From an uncultured Prevotellaceae bacterium (GTDB lineage: Bacteria > Bacteroidota > Bacteroidia > Bacteroidales > Bacteroidaceae), in assembly GCA_902776475.1 (NCBI GenBank), contig CACYQD010000014.1:1-64000 (forward strand): a stretch of DNA of 64,000 nucleotides. Direction: 5' to 3'. Of this stretch, positions 26,065 to 38,979 are shown in pieces (within the stretch, counting starts at the first letter, position 1; each line of letters begins with the position of its first letter). The translations under genes and the position numbers were made by a program. Under the pieces are notes generated by a model that worked only from the letters and a program-made list of their open reading frames with translations, searched no databases and was not told the origin of the DNA.

Positions 26065-29000
26065 TCAACCGTTTTTCAGTTGTTCTTTCATGTAGTCGCG
26101 GGGTGACATGCCATAAACGCTTTTGAACATCGTGGAGAAGGAGGCGGCATTGGAGAATCCGCACGCATAGACCACCTCGCTGATGTTCATCCCCTGTGTG
26201 GCCAGCAATTTGGCGGCTTGCTTCAACCGGATGTTGCGGATGAAGTCATGCGGGGTCTGCCCGGTCAGTTCCTTCATCTTGCGGTGGAGGTGGACACGGC
26301 TGATGCCCACTTCCTCAGCAATCATATCGACACTCAGGTTGGAGTCGTCCAGATGCTTGTTGATGGTGGCCATCACGCGCTCCAGCAGTTTCTCGTTGGG
26401 TGACTTGACCTTGATTTCCTCCACCCGGTCAACCAGTTTCTCTGTTTGTCCGAATTTCTTCTTCAGCAGTGTATAGGAACTGATGAGGTTGTTGATGGTA
26501 TGGCGCAGGATGTCCATGTTGAAGGGCTTGACGATGTAGGCGTCTGCACCGGTCTCCAGACCCTGAAGTTTGTCCTCGTCGCGGTTTTTCGCGGTGAGCA
26601 TGATGACGGGGATGTGGTTGGTGCTGTGATTGGACTTCATCTGCGAGCAGAGCGTGTTGCCGTCCATCTCTGGCATCATGACATCGCTCACCACCAGGTC
26701 GGGCATGCTGCGGTAGATCTCGCTCAGGGCATCGCGGCCATTGCTGCAGGCGATGACCTGATAATCCTTGCCCAGTTCCTGCTCAAGGTATTCCCTGATT
26801 TCATCGTCGTCCTCAGCGATGACGATGACGGGCTGCTTGCCTTTCCTCCTGACAGGTCTTCCCTCTAACTGAGGCAGATCCTGGAGGTTCAGCTCTGCCA
26901 GTTCGGAGGGTTGCGGACTGTCGGAAGTCATGATTTCCTCGGGTTTGAGATGCTCCTTGCCCAATGGGATGCTTACCGTGAACTCACAGCCTTGAGAGAG
27001 GTTGCGGGCTTTGATGGCACCATAGTGGAGTTCCACCAGCGAGCGGGTCAGGTCAAGTCCGATGCCCGTGCCCACGTTGCGGTCGTTGCTGCTGGTCGGA
27101 CTTTGGTAGAAGCGCTCGAAGATCTTGTCCAGCTTGTCCTCAGGTATTTTCTCGCCATTGTCGCTGATGGCTATATTGGCATTCTGTCCGTCATGGGTCA
27201 CCTTGATGTCGATCTCGCCGCCCATAGGCGTGAATTTGAAGGCGTTGGAGAGGATGTTGACGATGACCTTGTCGAAGTTGCCTCGGTCAATCCACACGGG
27301 CAGTTGGTCAGCGTCGTGCTCGTACTTGAGCGTGATGTGCTTGGCTGTGGCCTGGTTTTCAAACAGGGTGCGGATCTCGCCGACAAAATCCACCAGGTCG
27401 GTCTCCTGCATTCTCATCTGCATCATGCCTTTGTCGATTTTCCTGAGGTCCATCATCTGGTTGATGAGGTGGAGGATGCGCTCGGCATTGCGCTTGATGG
27501 TTTTGTAGATGCCCAACCGCTGCGGGTCGTCATCGTTTTTCATCAGTGAGAGCAGAGGGGTGATGATGAGGGTCATCGGGGTGCGGATCTCATGGCTGAT
27601 GTTCATGAAGAACTTGAGTTTGGCCTCGCCCATCTGTTCGGCGTGCATGTGTTCCTGCAGGCGCAGCTTGTCTTCTTCGCGGCGGTTGCGGAGCTTGAGG
27701 TATTGCCAGATGGCCGTGCCGATGATCAGGGCATAGAGGGTATAGGCCCACCAGGTGCGCCACCACGGACTGTGGATGAAGACGGTGAACTCCTTGATCT
27801 CCGTCTCCTGGTTGTTGCGCTCCGCCTTGATGCGGAAGTGATATTTGCCCGGTGTGAGTTGTGAGAATGTGATCTCATTCTGCCCCTGTTGCAGTCTGAC
27901 GAAATCTCCGCCGTTGAGGCTATAGAAATAGGTGACGTGCTCCGGGTTGTCATAAGTCAGGGTTGAGAGCTGGATGGTGAAGGAGTTGTCGCGGTAACTG
28001 AGTTCGAATCTCTCCGTGGCGATGATGGTGGTGTCGGTCACCAGATAATGCCCGGAGTAAGTCTCGTTGCTGACCGATTTGCCGTGGATGAGGAAGTCGG
28101 TCAGTTTCAGGCTGGCTTTCCATTCGCTGGGATGGATTTCCCTGGGGTCAAACCAGGTGATGCCGCCTACGCCGCCGAACAGCATCTGTCCGCCGTTGAT
28201 GCATGCGGAAGCGCCGTCAGAGAACTCGTTGGACTGGAGTCCGTTGTCGACGAAGTAGCTGTCAATATGCTTGCTGTCCGGGTCCATGCAGATCAGACCA
28301 TGGTCGGTGGAAATCCACAGATGGCCATCGCTGTCTTGTTCGATGGAGGCTATGCCGTTTTCCGAAAGTCCGTTCTCCATGCCTAATCGGTTCATCTCAT
28401 GGGTCTTGAGGTTGTAGCTGTAGAGACCGTCGTTGGTGCCGATCCAGAGGTGGCCACTAAACTCCTTGACGATACGGATGGGGGTGCCGTAGAGCAGACT
28501 GTTGCTGCCGAAGGTACAGGTCCAGTTGTCCTTGACGATGTCCAGGCAGCAGAGACCCACTGTGGTGGCGAGATAGACCCTTGAGCCGTCGGGCGATACG
28601 GAGAGTTTAGAGATGTAGTCATTGACCAGGCTGTTGACTTGTCTGTTGTTTTCCACCCCGTTTTTCGCCTTGTAAACCTTGATGCTGCCGTCAGGGGCCA
28701 GTCTTTGCAGTCCATAGCCCATGGTGCCGATCCAGATATTGCCTTTTTCGTCGGCGTCAACACCGAAGACGCTCATGTTGGCGGGGCCTGAGAGAGGTAC
28801 GGAGTGGTATTGTCCGCTCGCCTTGTCCAACCAGCCGAATCCTTCGCCGTAGCTGCCGATGTAGATCCTGCCCCGGTTGTCTTCTTTCATGGACAGGATG
28901 GTGCTGGGCAGTCCGGCGGCGAAGTGTCTGGATGTCTTGCTGACGGGGTTGAATTGATAGACGCCGTCCTTGTCGGTGCCTATCCAGATGGAACCGTCGG

Positions 29001-30048
29001 CAGTGATGAGTGAACTGATGACGCAGGCCTGGCCGATCAGGTTGTCGTTCCCCAGTTTGAAGCCCATGTAGTTGAATCCCATGTGGCTGTTGGGCTGCTT
29101 GTAGATGCCTTTCTGGAGCATGCCGATCCAGAGGTTTCCACTTGGGTCCTCGGTGATGGAATACACCTTGGCCAGGGACAGTTTGACATCACGGCTGTAG
29201 TAGGGGTTTTCTGTTGTCTGCCCTGTTCTGGGGTTATAGACGCTGATGCCATTGCCGTCATAGCCGACCCACAGCCGGCCGTCCTGACTGCTGTAGAGCG
29301 ACGTGATGCGGTTGTTGCTGATGGACTCGATCCGCTTGAAGGATCCACCTTCAAATTTCAGCACGCCATGTTTGGAGGTGCCTAAGTAGATATTGCCGCT
29401 GCGGTCCTCATTCAGACAGCGCAGTTCGGTGCACATCTCCTTGTCGGTGAAATAGCGGGCAATGATTTTCTTACCGTCAAAGACCAGCAGGCCATGTTGG
29501 TCAGTGATAATCCACAGGCGGTCTTCCTTGTCGGCGAGAATGGCAGTGCAGGTGGAGATGGCCTTCAGGTCACCCCCCAACTGGTGGGCTTGTGTGGGAG
29601 AGTCAATGACCAGGAGTCCATGGCCTGAGGTGCCCACATACATGGTGCCGTCGGAACGCTCAGCGAAACAGGTGATGTAGCAGGGCTGCTCGTTTCCGTT
29701 GATGTCCTTGACCTTGATGTCCTTGAAGGAGTTGCCGTTGTAGGTCTGCAAGGCACCAAACATGCCGATATAGAATAGTCCATGGCTGTCCTGTGTGAGA
29801 CAGTTGACGTAGTTGCTGGCCATGGCTTTGTAATCCTCTTTCTTGAAAGTATGGAATCGATAGCCGTCATATCGGCACAAACCGTTGCGTGTGGCTGTCC
29901 AGATAAAGCCGTCGCGGTCAAGATAAACCTGATTGACGAAACTGCTTGGCAGCTGATTGTCAGCATCAAACAATTTGCCCATTTGTGCGTGGGCTTGGCA
30001 TACGAGCACAGTAAAGACTATGATTAGCCTTAGAACTTTACTTCTCAT
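26065..30048 (-). CDS. Hybrid two-component system regulator (HTCS)
   Basis: 1327 residues from the ATG at 30048; an in-frame TTG lies two codons upstream. After a signal peptide (residues 1-21) come many two-bladed-propeller repeats (DGFIWTATRNGLCRYDG, GNLWIGMLQKGIY and similar, about 30-680) and a Y_Y_Y domain (about 685-750), which together sense an oligosaccharide in the periplasm. One membrane span follows (WAYTLYALIIGTAIWQYLKL, about 760-785). Then come histidine kinase parts (FFMNISHEIRTPM, His near 819; ATPase N-box at about 930 and GTGIGLDL at about 996), a receiver domain (DVMMPEMDG, Asp near 1119) and an AraC-type DNA-binding domain (about 1230-1325). It is convergent with the mannan operon and divergent from the 30520 receptor gene, so it could govern the mannan locus, the xylan region, or both. 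In Prevotella, HTCS proteins control xylan genes. Confidence 0.95.
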   Translation of the reverse strand: MRSKVLRLIIVFTVLVCQAHAQMGKLFDADNQLPSSFVNQVYLDRDGFIWTATRNGLCRYDGYRFHTFKKEDYKAMASNYVNCLTQDSHGLFYIGMFGALQTYNGNSFKDIKVKDINGNEQPCYITCFAERSDGTMYVGTSGHGLLVIDSPTQAHQLGGDLKAISTCTAILADKEDRLWIITDQHGLLVFDGKKIIARYFTDKEMCTELRCLNEDRSGNIYLGTSKHGVLKFEGGSFKRIESISNNRITSLYSSQDGRLWVGYDGNGISVYNPRTGQTTENPYYSRDVKLSLAKVYSITEDPSGNLWIGMLQKGIYKQPNSHMGFNYMGFKLGNDNLIGQACVISSLITADGSIWIGTDKDGVYQFNPVSKTSRHFAAGLPSTILSMKEDNRGRIYIGSYGEGFGWLDKASGQYHSVPLSGPANMSVFGVDADEKGNIWIGTMGYGLQRLAPDGSIKVYKAKNGVENNRQVNSLVNDYISKLSVSPDGSRVYLATTVGLCCLDIVKDNWTCTFGSNSLLYGTPIRIVKEFSGHLWIGTNDGLYSYNLKTHEMNRLGMENGLSENGIASIEQDSDGHLWISTDHGLICMDPDSKHIDSYFVDNGLQSNEFSDGASACINGGQMLFGGVGGITWFDPREIHPSEWKASLKLTDFLIHGKSVSNETYSGHYLVTDTTIIATERFELSYRDNSFTIQLSTLTYDNPEHVTYFYSLNGGDFVRLQQGQNEITFSQLTPGKYHFRIKAERNNQETEIKEFTVFIHSPWWRTWWAYTLYALIIGTAIWQYLKLRNRREEDKLRLQEHMHAEQMGEAKLKFFMNISHEIRTPMTLIITPLLSLMKNDDDPQRLGIYKTIKRNAERILHLINQMMDLRKIDKGMMQMRMQETDLVDFVGEIRTLFENQATAKHITLKYEHDADQLPVWIDRGNFDKVIVNILSNAFKFTPMGGEIDIKVTHDGQNANIAISDNGEKIPEDKLDKIFERFYQSPTSSNDRNVGTGIGLDLTRSLVELHYGAIKARNLSQGCEFTVSIPLGKEHLKPEEIMTSDSPQPSELAELNLQDLPQLEGRPVRRKGKQPVIVIAEDDDEIREYLEQELGKDYQVIACSNGRDALSEIYRSMPDLVVSDVMMPEMDGNTLCSQMKSNHSTNHIPVIMLTAKNRDEDKLQGLETGADAYIVKPFNMDILRHTINNLISSYTLLKKKFGQTEKLVDRVEEIKVKSPNEKLLERVMATINKHLDDSNLSVDMIAEEVGISRVHLHRKMKELTGQTPHDFIRNIRLKQAAKLLATQGMNISEVVYACGFSNAASFSTMFKSVYGMSPRDYMKEQLKNG

Positions 30049-30110
30049 TATCAACGATAAGTTAATTTAGATATAGGTTTTTTATATTAGGTGTGTCTGT
30101 TTATGTTGTG

Positions 30111-30142
30111 CAAAAGTAACACTTTTACGCATATTATCCAAA
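30111..30142 (-). promoter_or_regulatory. HTCS promoter
   Basis: On the minus strand TTTG (30142 to 30139), 20 bp, then TACTTTTG (30118 to 30111): a full consensus match. The predicted leader to the ATG at 30048 is about 55-60 bases. The rest of 30049-30519 is AT-rich spacer. Confidence 0.75.
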
Positions 30143-30263
30143 CAGAAGCCGCTTTTTTTCTCTTTTTGAAGGGGAATGAGGCGTTTCATGCCTGGTATTG
30201 TTGACAGATTATTCACACATCATCCTCGGTTTGGAAAAGACTTATTCATGGCGATTTTTCCGA

Positions 30264-30298
30264 TTTCGTCGAAGAAAACACGGGGTTTCGTCGAAAAA
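30264..30298 (+). promoter_or_regulatory. 22-bp-period direct repeat TTTCGTCGAA
   Basis: The decamer TTTCGTCGAA occurs at 30264-30273 and again at 30286-30295, exactly 22 bp apart, each followed by an A-run. It ends about 30 bp before the TAATTTTG element of the 30520 gene. Two helical turns is the spacing used by dimeric or tandem-binding regulators. Confidence 0.5.
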
Positions 30299-30324
30299 TA
30301 GACGCCAAAACCTGCAATACATGT

Positions 30325-30332
30325 TAATTTTG
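30325..30332 (+). promoter_or_regulatory. -7 element of the 30520 gene
   Basis: TAATTTTG followed by CACC. No -33 TTTG at the right distance, which fits an activator-dependent promoter. The predicted leader is about 180 bases. Confidence 0.55.
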
Positions 30333-30519
30333 CACCGAAAAATGGCAAAATACTAATTCAATTTTCTCACCTTGAAAGGAGTGCAGAAGTGTGGTAGTAT
30401 AGGAGTGTAGACATTACCCTTGCTGGTTCGAACTATTGTCCAAACTCCCAATCTCCAAAACTCCTAAACTCCCCCAAAAAGAGCAAATGCGAAACTTGAA
30501 ATACTAATAAAGAAAAGAT

Positions 30520-32979
30520 ATGCAGAAAATGAGATTTTTCGTGATGATGGTTTTGGTGATGCTCACCACGGTCATCATGGCACAGACCACAAAAGTGAAG
30601 GGAAATGTCGTTGATCAATCGACAGGCGAGGGCGAGCCTTTCGCCACTATTCGCATTTATCAGGAGGGACAGAAGGAGAAGCCCCTGGCCGTCTTCCTGA
30701 CCGATGAGAACGGCTTGTTTGAGCATGAGGTGGAAGGAAAGGGCAAGTACTCCATTTCCATCAACAGCATCGGCAAGGTGGAACAGGTGAAGGAGATCCA
30801 GTTGGGTGAGACCGCCGGACTGGACCTCGGGACCGTAGGACTGGCAGCAGACTCCAAGACGCTCAAGGGCGTGGAAGTCGTGGCCCAGAAGCCCTTGGTC
30901 AAGATGGAAGTCGACAAGATGACCTACAAGGTGGAAGATGACCCGGACTCCAAATCCAACACCGTGCTCGACATGCTGCGCAAGGTGCCCATGGTGAATG
31001 TCGATGGACAGGACAATATCACAGTCAACGGAACCTCTTCGTTCAAGGTCTATGTTGACGGAAAGCCCAATGTGATGTTCTCCTCCAATCCCTCCATGAT
31101 TTTCAAAAGCATGCCCGCGTCGGCAGTGAAGAACATCGAAGTGATCACCAATCCCGGTGCGAAATATGATGCTGAGGGCGCTGGAGGAGTGCTCAATCTC
31201 GTGATGAACCGCCAGAATCCGATGGCCATGCAGAGCATGGACGGATTCAACGGTACGCTGAGGGCCTCCGTCGGCAACAAGAGCGTGGGCGGCGGTGCAT
31301 TCGTCAGCGGACAGAAAGGCAAACTGTCCTATAGCGCCAACGTCATGGAGAACTACAGCAAACCCGGCAAGACAGAGGTGGAGATGGAACAGCTCAACGG
31401 CAATTCTTCGGTCGTCACCAGTGCCGCCACGGAGACAAAGCTGCCCTTCACCCTCGGAAGTCTGTCGCTGGGCTATGATATCGACCCCATGAGCAGCATC
31501 AATGCCACCGCCTCGCTGACCAGCCTGACTTTGCGCAGCAACGGTACGCCCGGCACATCGATGGGCGGCTCCAACTATGGCAATGGGTTCAACTACCAAT
31601 ACGACACGAAGACGAAGAACAGCCGCACCTCGTTCAGCGGCAACATCGACTACCAGAGGTTTCTGAACCCAGAGCGCACCCGTTCGATCATCCTGACCTA
31701 TCAGTTGTCGTACGCTCCCTCGAAGACCGAGCAGGAAAACAACTTCAGGGAGAACTCCACCGAGTTCATCGACCTCACCGACCGCTATTCGCTCAGTAAG
31801 GACAAGACCGTGGAGCACACCTTCCAGACGGACTACACCACACCGCTGACCACCAACCAGACGCTCAACCTCGGTGCCAAGTTCATGACCCGCAAAGCCT
31901 CCTCTGACTCCAAATACTACCTTGAGGACGTGTATAACGAGTCGATGAGCATGGATTACGAGTACCGCAACACCATCCTTGCCGGTTATGCGGAGTATGA
32001 GACCAAATGGGATAATTTCGGAGCCAAAGGCGGTCTGCGTTACGAACACACCTGGCAGGACGTGACCTATCATCTCGGCAACGGAGAGAGTTTCAAGACC
32101 GACTATGGAAGTCTGGTGCCCACAGCCAACCTCAGCTACAACTTCTCGCCGACGAGCAACATCGGACTGACCTACAACATGCGCATCAGCCGTCCGGGTA
32201 TCACCTACCTCAATCCTTACATCGACCGGTCGAATCCCACGGCGCTCACCTATGGCAATTCCGACCTCGACGTGGAGAAGTCCAACAACGTGGCCCTGGT
32301 CTATAACACCTTCTCTTCCAAACTGATGATGAACCTCAGCCTCAGATACAACTATACGGGCAACGGCATCGAACAGTACAGCTTCTACGACAACAATATC
32401 CTCAACACCACCTACGGGAACATCGTGAAGAGGAGCCAGATCGGACTCAACGGCTATATCAGCTGGCTGATGTTCAAGAACACTCGCCTCTTCTTCAACG
32501 GCGGAGCCTCATACAACGACATGAGCAGCGATGCCCTCGGACGGAGCAACTCAGGATGGCAGGCCAACCTCATGATGGGCGTGCAGCAGACCCTGCCCTG
32601 GGACTTGAAACTCAGTGCCTATATGATGACCTCCACCAAATCCTATACGCTGCAAGGATGGTCGAGCGGTTTCAACCTGCTCACGGGCAATATCTCGAAA
32701 TCCTTCTTCAACGACAAACTCACGGTCAGCGTGGGCGGTCTGACAGGCCTCTCAGCAAAGGGCAGCCTCAAGATGGAGACGTTCTCTGAAGGCAAAGGCT
32801 TCAGTACACGTTCCACCATCAAAGTACCCATCCAGAGCGTGACGCTCTCCGTCAGCTACACCTTCGGCAACTCCAAACGGCAGGTCCGCCAGCATGTCTC
32901 CCGCGTGCAGAGCGACTATATCGAACAGCAGTCGCAGGGTGAGATGATCAACAGCGTCGGTGACATGAATCAGCAATAA
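30520..32979 (+). CDS. TonB-receptor-like outer-membrane beta-barrel protein
   Basis: 819 residues. A signal peptide ending at AQTT precedes a carboxypeptidase-regulatory-like beta-sandwich (KVKGNVVDQSTGEGEPFAT, about 25-105). A plug-like domain follows (TVLDMLRKVPMVNVDGQDNI, then VYVDGKPN, and VKNIEVITNPGAKYDAEGAGGVLNL), then a large barrel of the OMP_b-brl_3 type, not SusC. Some members carry signalling or metal/peptide import roles. The C-terminus has a polar tail after the last strand (VSYTFGNSKRQVRQHVSRV). It is followed 90 bases later by a LytS-type kinase gene, suggesting a functional link. An alternative start three codons in (MRFFVMM) is possible. The ligand is unknown. Confidence 0.82.
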   Translation: MQKMRFFVMMVLVMLTTVIMAQTTKVKGNVVDQSTGEGEPFATIRIYQEGQKEKPLAVFLTDENGLFEHEVEGKGKYSISINSIGKVEQVKEIQLGETAGLDLGTVGLAADSKTLKGVEVVAQKPLVKMEVDKMTYKVEDDPDSKSNTVLDMLRKVPMVNVDGQDNITVNGTSSFKVYVDGKPNVMFSSNPSMIFKSMPASAVKNIEVITNPGAKYDAEGAGGVLNLVMNRQNPMAMQSMDGFNGTLRASVGNKSVGGGAFVSGQKGKLSYSANVMENYSKPGKTEVEMEQLNGNSSVVTSAATETKLPFTLGSLSLGYDIDPMSSINATASLTSLTLRSNGTPGTSMGGSNYGNGFNYQYDTKTKNSRTSFSGNIDYQRFLNPERTRSIILTYQLSYAPSKTEQENNFRENSTEFIDLTDRYSLSKDKTVEHTFQTDYTTPLTTNQTLNLGAKFMTRKASSDSKYYLEDVYNESMSMDYEYRNTILAGYAEYETKWDNFGAKGGLRYEHTWQDVTYHLGNGESFKTDYGSLVPTANLSYNFSPTSNIGLTYNMRISRPGITYLNPYIDRSNPTALTYGNSDLDVEKSNNVALVYNTFSSKLMMNLSLRYNYTGNGIEQYSFYDNNILNTTYGNIVKRSQIGLNGYISWLMFKNTRLFFNGGASYNDMSSDALGRSNSGWQANLMMGVQQTLPWDLKLSAYMMTSTKSYTLQGWSSGFNLLTGNISKSFFNDKLTVSVGGLTGLSAKGSLKMETFSEGKGFSTRSTIKVPIQSVTLSVSYTFGNSKRQVRQHVSRVQSDYIEQQSQGEMINSVGDMNQQ

Positions 32980-33055
32980 TCTCCAAATTAGTTTTTCTCA
33001 GGCGCTCTCCCACATTTTTTCGGGGTGGGGGAGTGCCATTTTCCGAAAATTGATG

Positions 33056-33063
33056 TATATTTG
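33056..33063 (+). promoter_or_regulatory. -7 element just before the kinase start
   Basis: TATATTTG followed by CAAACC and then the ATG at 33070. If used, transcription would start at or within a base or two of the ATG, giving a leaderless message. No -33 element is clear. Confidence 0.4.
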
Positions 33064-33069
33064 CAAACC

Positions 33070-34107
33070 ATGAAAAAGATAAGCAGAAAAGACTTTGGCA
33101 TTTTCGCCATCCAACTGGCTGTGTGGGCTTTGATCCTGCTGCTCCCGCCGCTGGCTGTGGTGCTCACCACGCATAATTGGTCCAACACTGTCACGATGGC
33201 CGTTTTCGTATGGGGGATGATGCACTCACCGTTCATCCTCTATTTCCTCAATTTCTATCTGCTGGGACCATGGCTCTTCTTCAAGCGCAGGACGCTGCTC
33301 TTTGTCTTGGTCAATATCCTCGTTATCGTCGCACTCAACTTTGGTTTCCTGTTCATCGGCAGGCCCCACGGTCCACATCATCACGAAATGCCCGACCAGG
33401 CCTGGATCGGATTCTATTCCGGCATTTTCTCCTATCTCGTGCTCAACTGCGTGGTCATCGCCGTGGCGATAGGCATCCGCCACTTCCTTGAGGTGAGGAA
33501 AATCAAGCAGCAGCTGGAAGAGGAGCGGCATAAGAGCACCGAGGCCGAACTGGCGTGGCTCAAGAGCCAGATCAACCCCCATTTCCTGTTCAATACGCTC
33601 AACAACATCTCAAGCCTCACGCAGATTGATGCCGATGCGGCGCAGGATGCCATAGCCCAGTTGAGTGACCTGCTGCGATATGCCATCTATGAGACCAACA
33701 AGCCGAAAGTGCCTGTCGGCGGCGAGGTGGAGTTCATGAAAAACTATATCGGACTGATGAAACTCCGCTGCAATGAGAAGACAGAGGTGCGCACCTACTT
33801 CGACATCTCGCAGAATGTGGATGTCGCTCCGCTGCTGTTCATCTCTCTGGTGGAGAATGCCTTCAAGCATGGTGTGAGCAGCAACAGGGAGTCGATGATC
33901 GACATTTCCATGGTGCAGGAGAACGATTCGCTTATTTTTGTATGTGAAAACAGCAACTATGCCAAGGACGACCACGACCGGAGCGGGTCGGGCATTGGCT
34001 TGGAGAACACGCGCCGACGTCTCGAACTGATGTATCCTGGACGCTATGTTTGGGAACAATCTGATGAAAACGACAAGTTCTTTGTCAAAATACAGCTGCA
34101 TTTGTAA
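33070..34107 (+). CDS. LytS-type sensor histidine kinase
   Basis: 345 residues from the ATG at 33070 (MKKISRKDF); the upstream in-frame ATG at 33025 precedes the promoter element. Four hydrophobic spans (about 10-32, 50-72, 78-98, 118-138) form the membrane sensor. A short coiled coil (KIKQQLEEERHKSTEAEL) leads to the His_kinase box LKSQINPHFLFNTLNNIS with phospho-acceptor His171. The ATPase domain has SLVENAFKHGV as N-box and GSGIGLENTRRRLELMYPG as G-box. Such kinases normally pair with a LytTR response regulator encoded next door; here 470 bases without a gene follow, so the partner is elsewhere. It lies downstream of the 30520 barrel gene and may be co-transcribed or have its own promoter. 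Confidence 0.93.
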   Translation: MKKISRKDFGIFAIQLAVWALILLLPPLAVVLTTHNWSNTVTMAVFVWGMMHSPFILYFLNFYLLGPWLFFKRRTLLFVLVNILVIVALNFGFLFIGRPHGPHHHEMPDQAWIGFYSGIFSYLVLNCVVIAVAIGIRHFLEVRKIKQQLEEERHKSTEAELAWLKSQINPHFLFNTLNNISSLTQIDADAAQDAIAQLSDLLRYAIYETNKPKVPVGGEVEFMKNYIGLMKLRCNEKTEVRTYFDISQNVDVAPLLFISLVENAFKHGVSSNRESMIDISMVQENDSLIFVCENSNYAKDDHDRSGSGIGLENTRRRLELMYPGRYVWEQSDENDKFFVKIQLHL

Positions 34108-34177
34108 CATTTATTTTGTTATTTCGCTGCTTTGGGGGGTGTGGAAACATTTTGGAAAATCGATGAAACAATAATTG

Positions 34178-34208
34178 TTGGCAATCTATAGAAACCATAT
34201 TAACTTTG
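34178..34208 (+). promoter_or_regulatory. Consensus promoter of candidate small RNA
   Basis: TTG (34178-34180), 20 bp, TAACTTTG (34201-34208) followed by CAATC. It starts transcription near 34214, far from the next gene. Confidence 0.65.
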
Positions 34209-34213
34209 CAATC

Positions 34214-34372
34214 GAAAAGAAACAAAAGACGAAAGGTTATTAGGTTAAATAAATATAGGTTGTTATTTTAGGTTTTTTATGTTTGTAGATTTTCGCAAAC
34301 TTTTCATTATCGCTATGACGAAATGAATGCAACTGCTCTCTTATGCGCAAGAGGGCAGTTTGCTATTTTAAG
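34214..34372 (+). ncRNA. Candidate small RNA or attenuated leader (about 160 nt)
   Basis: The stretch between a consensus promoter and a perfect 12-bp hairpin (AACTGCTCTCTT at 34331-34342 with AAGAGGGCAGTT at 34349-34360, loop ATGCGC), followed by TTTGCTATTTT. No open frame of note lies inside. The 5' part repeats AGGTT four times in an AT-rich context. Downstream, the esterase gene has its own -7 element at 34531, so this transcript may be independent; alternatively the hairpin attenuates read-through into the xylan genes. The remaining sequence to 34579 holds a second weak hairpin and a repeated ACGAAA...ATGCAAC motif (34318-34333 and 34483-34499). Confidence 0.45.
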
Positions 34373-34522
34373 ACGTTTTGATTGGAATGTTCTATCAGGA
34401 GGACAGGGCAATCATACTTTACATGGATTTTGGAGTCCGGGCTTGCGAGGAGTCCGGATTTCTGTTTCGAGATGAAATGTTTACGAAACAAAATGCAACA
34501 TGGAATAAAGTCAAAGGTATGA

Positions 34523-36601
<2,079 letters not shown>

Positions 36602-36608
36602 TCTTTAA

Positions 36609-38846
<2,238 letters not shown>

Positions 38847-38915
38847 CAGACTTGCCCATTTTGATCACTGAATGCTAACTTATAATATAATAGTTTAATG
38901 AAAATCGTTTTGCCG

Positions 38916-38956
38916 GCCATCGTCCTCCCTCCTTTCCGGGTGACGATGGCTTTTTT
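38916..38956 (+). terminator. Terminator between GH10-CE1 and GH3
   Basis: GCCATCGTC/GACGATGGC 9-bp stem with a 17-base loop and TTTTTT. It lies only 24 bases before the GH3 start, with no clear promoter between. Confidence 0.8.
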
Positions 38957-38979
38957 GAAAAAATCTAAATCCCGCGGAT

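Noticed and set aside
30433-32073. 546-codon minus-strand open frame
   Set aside because: Antisense to the barrel receptor at 30520, with the usual His/Val-rich shadow composition.
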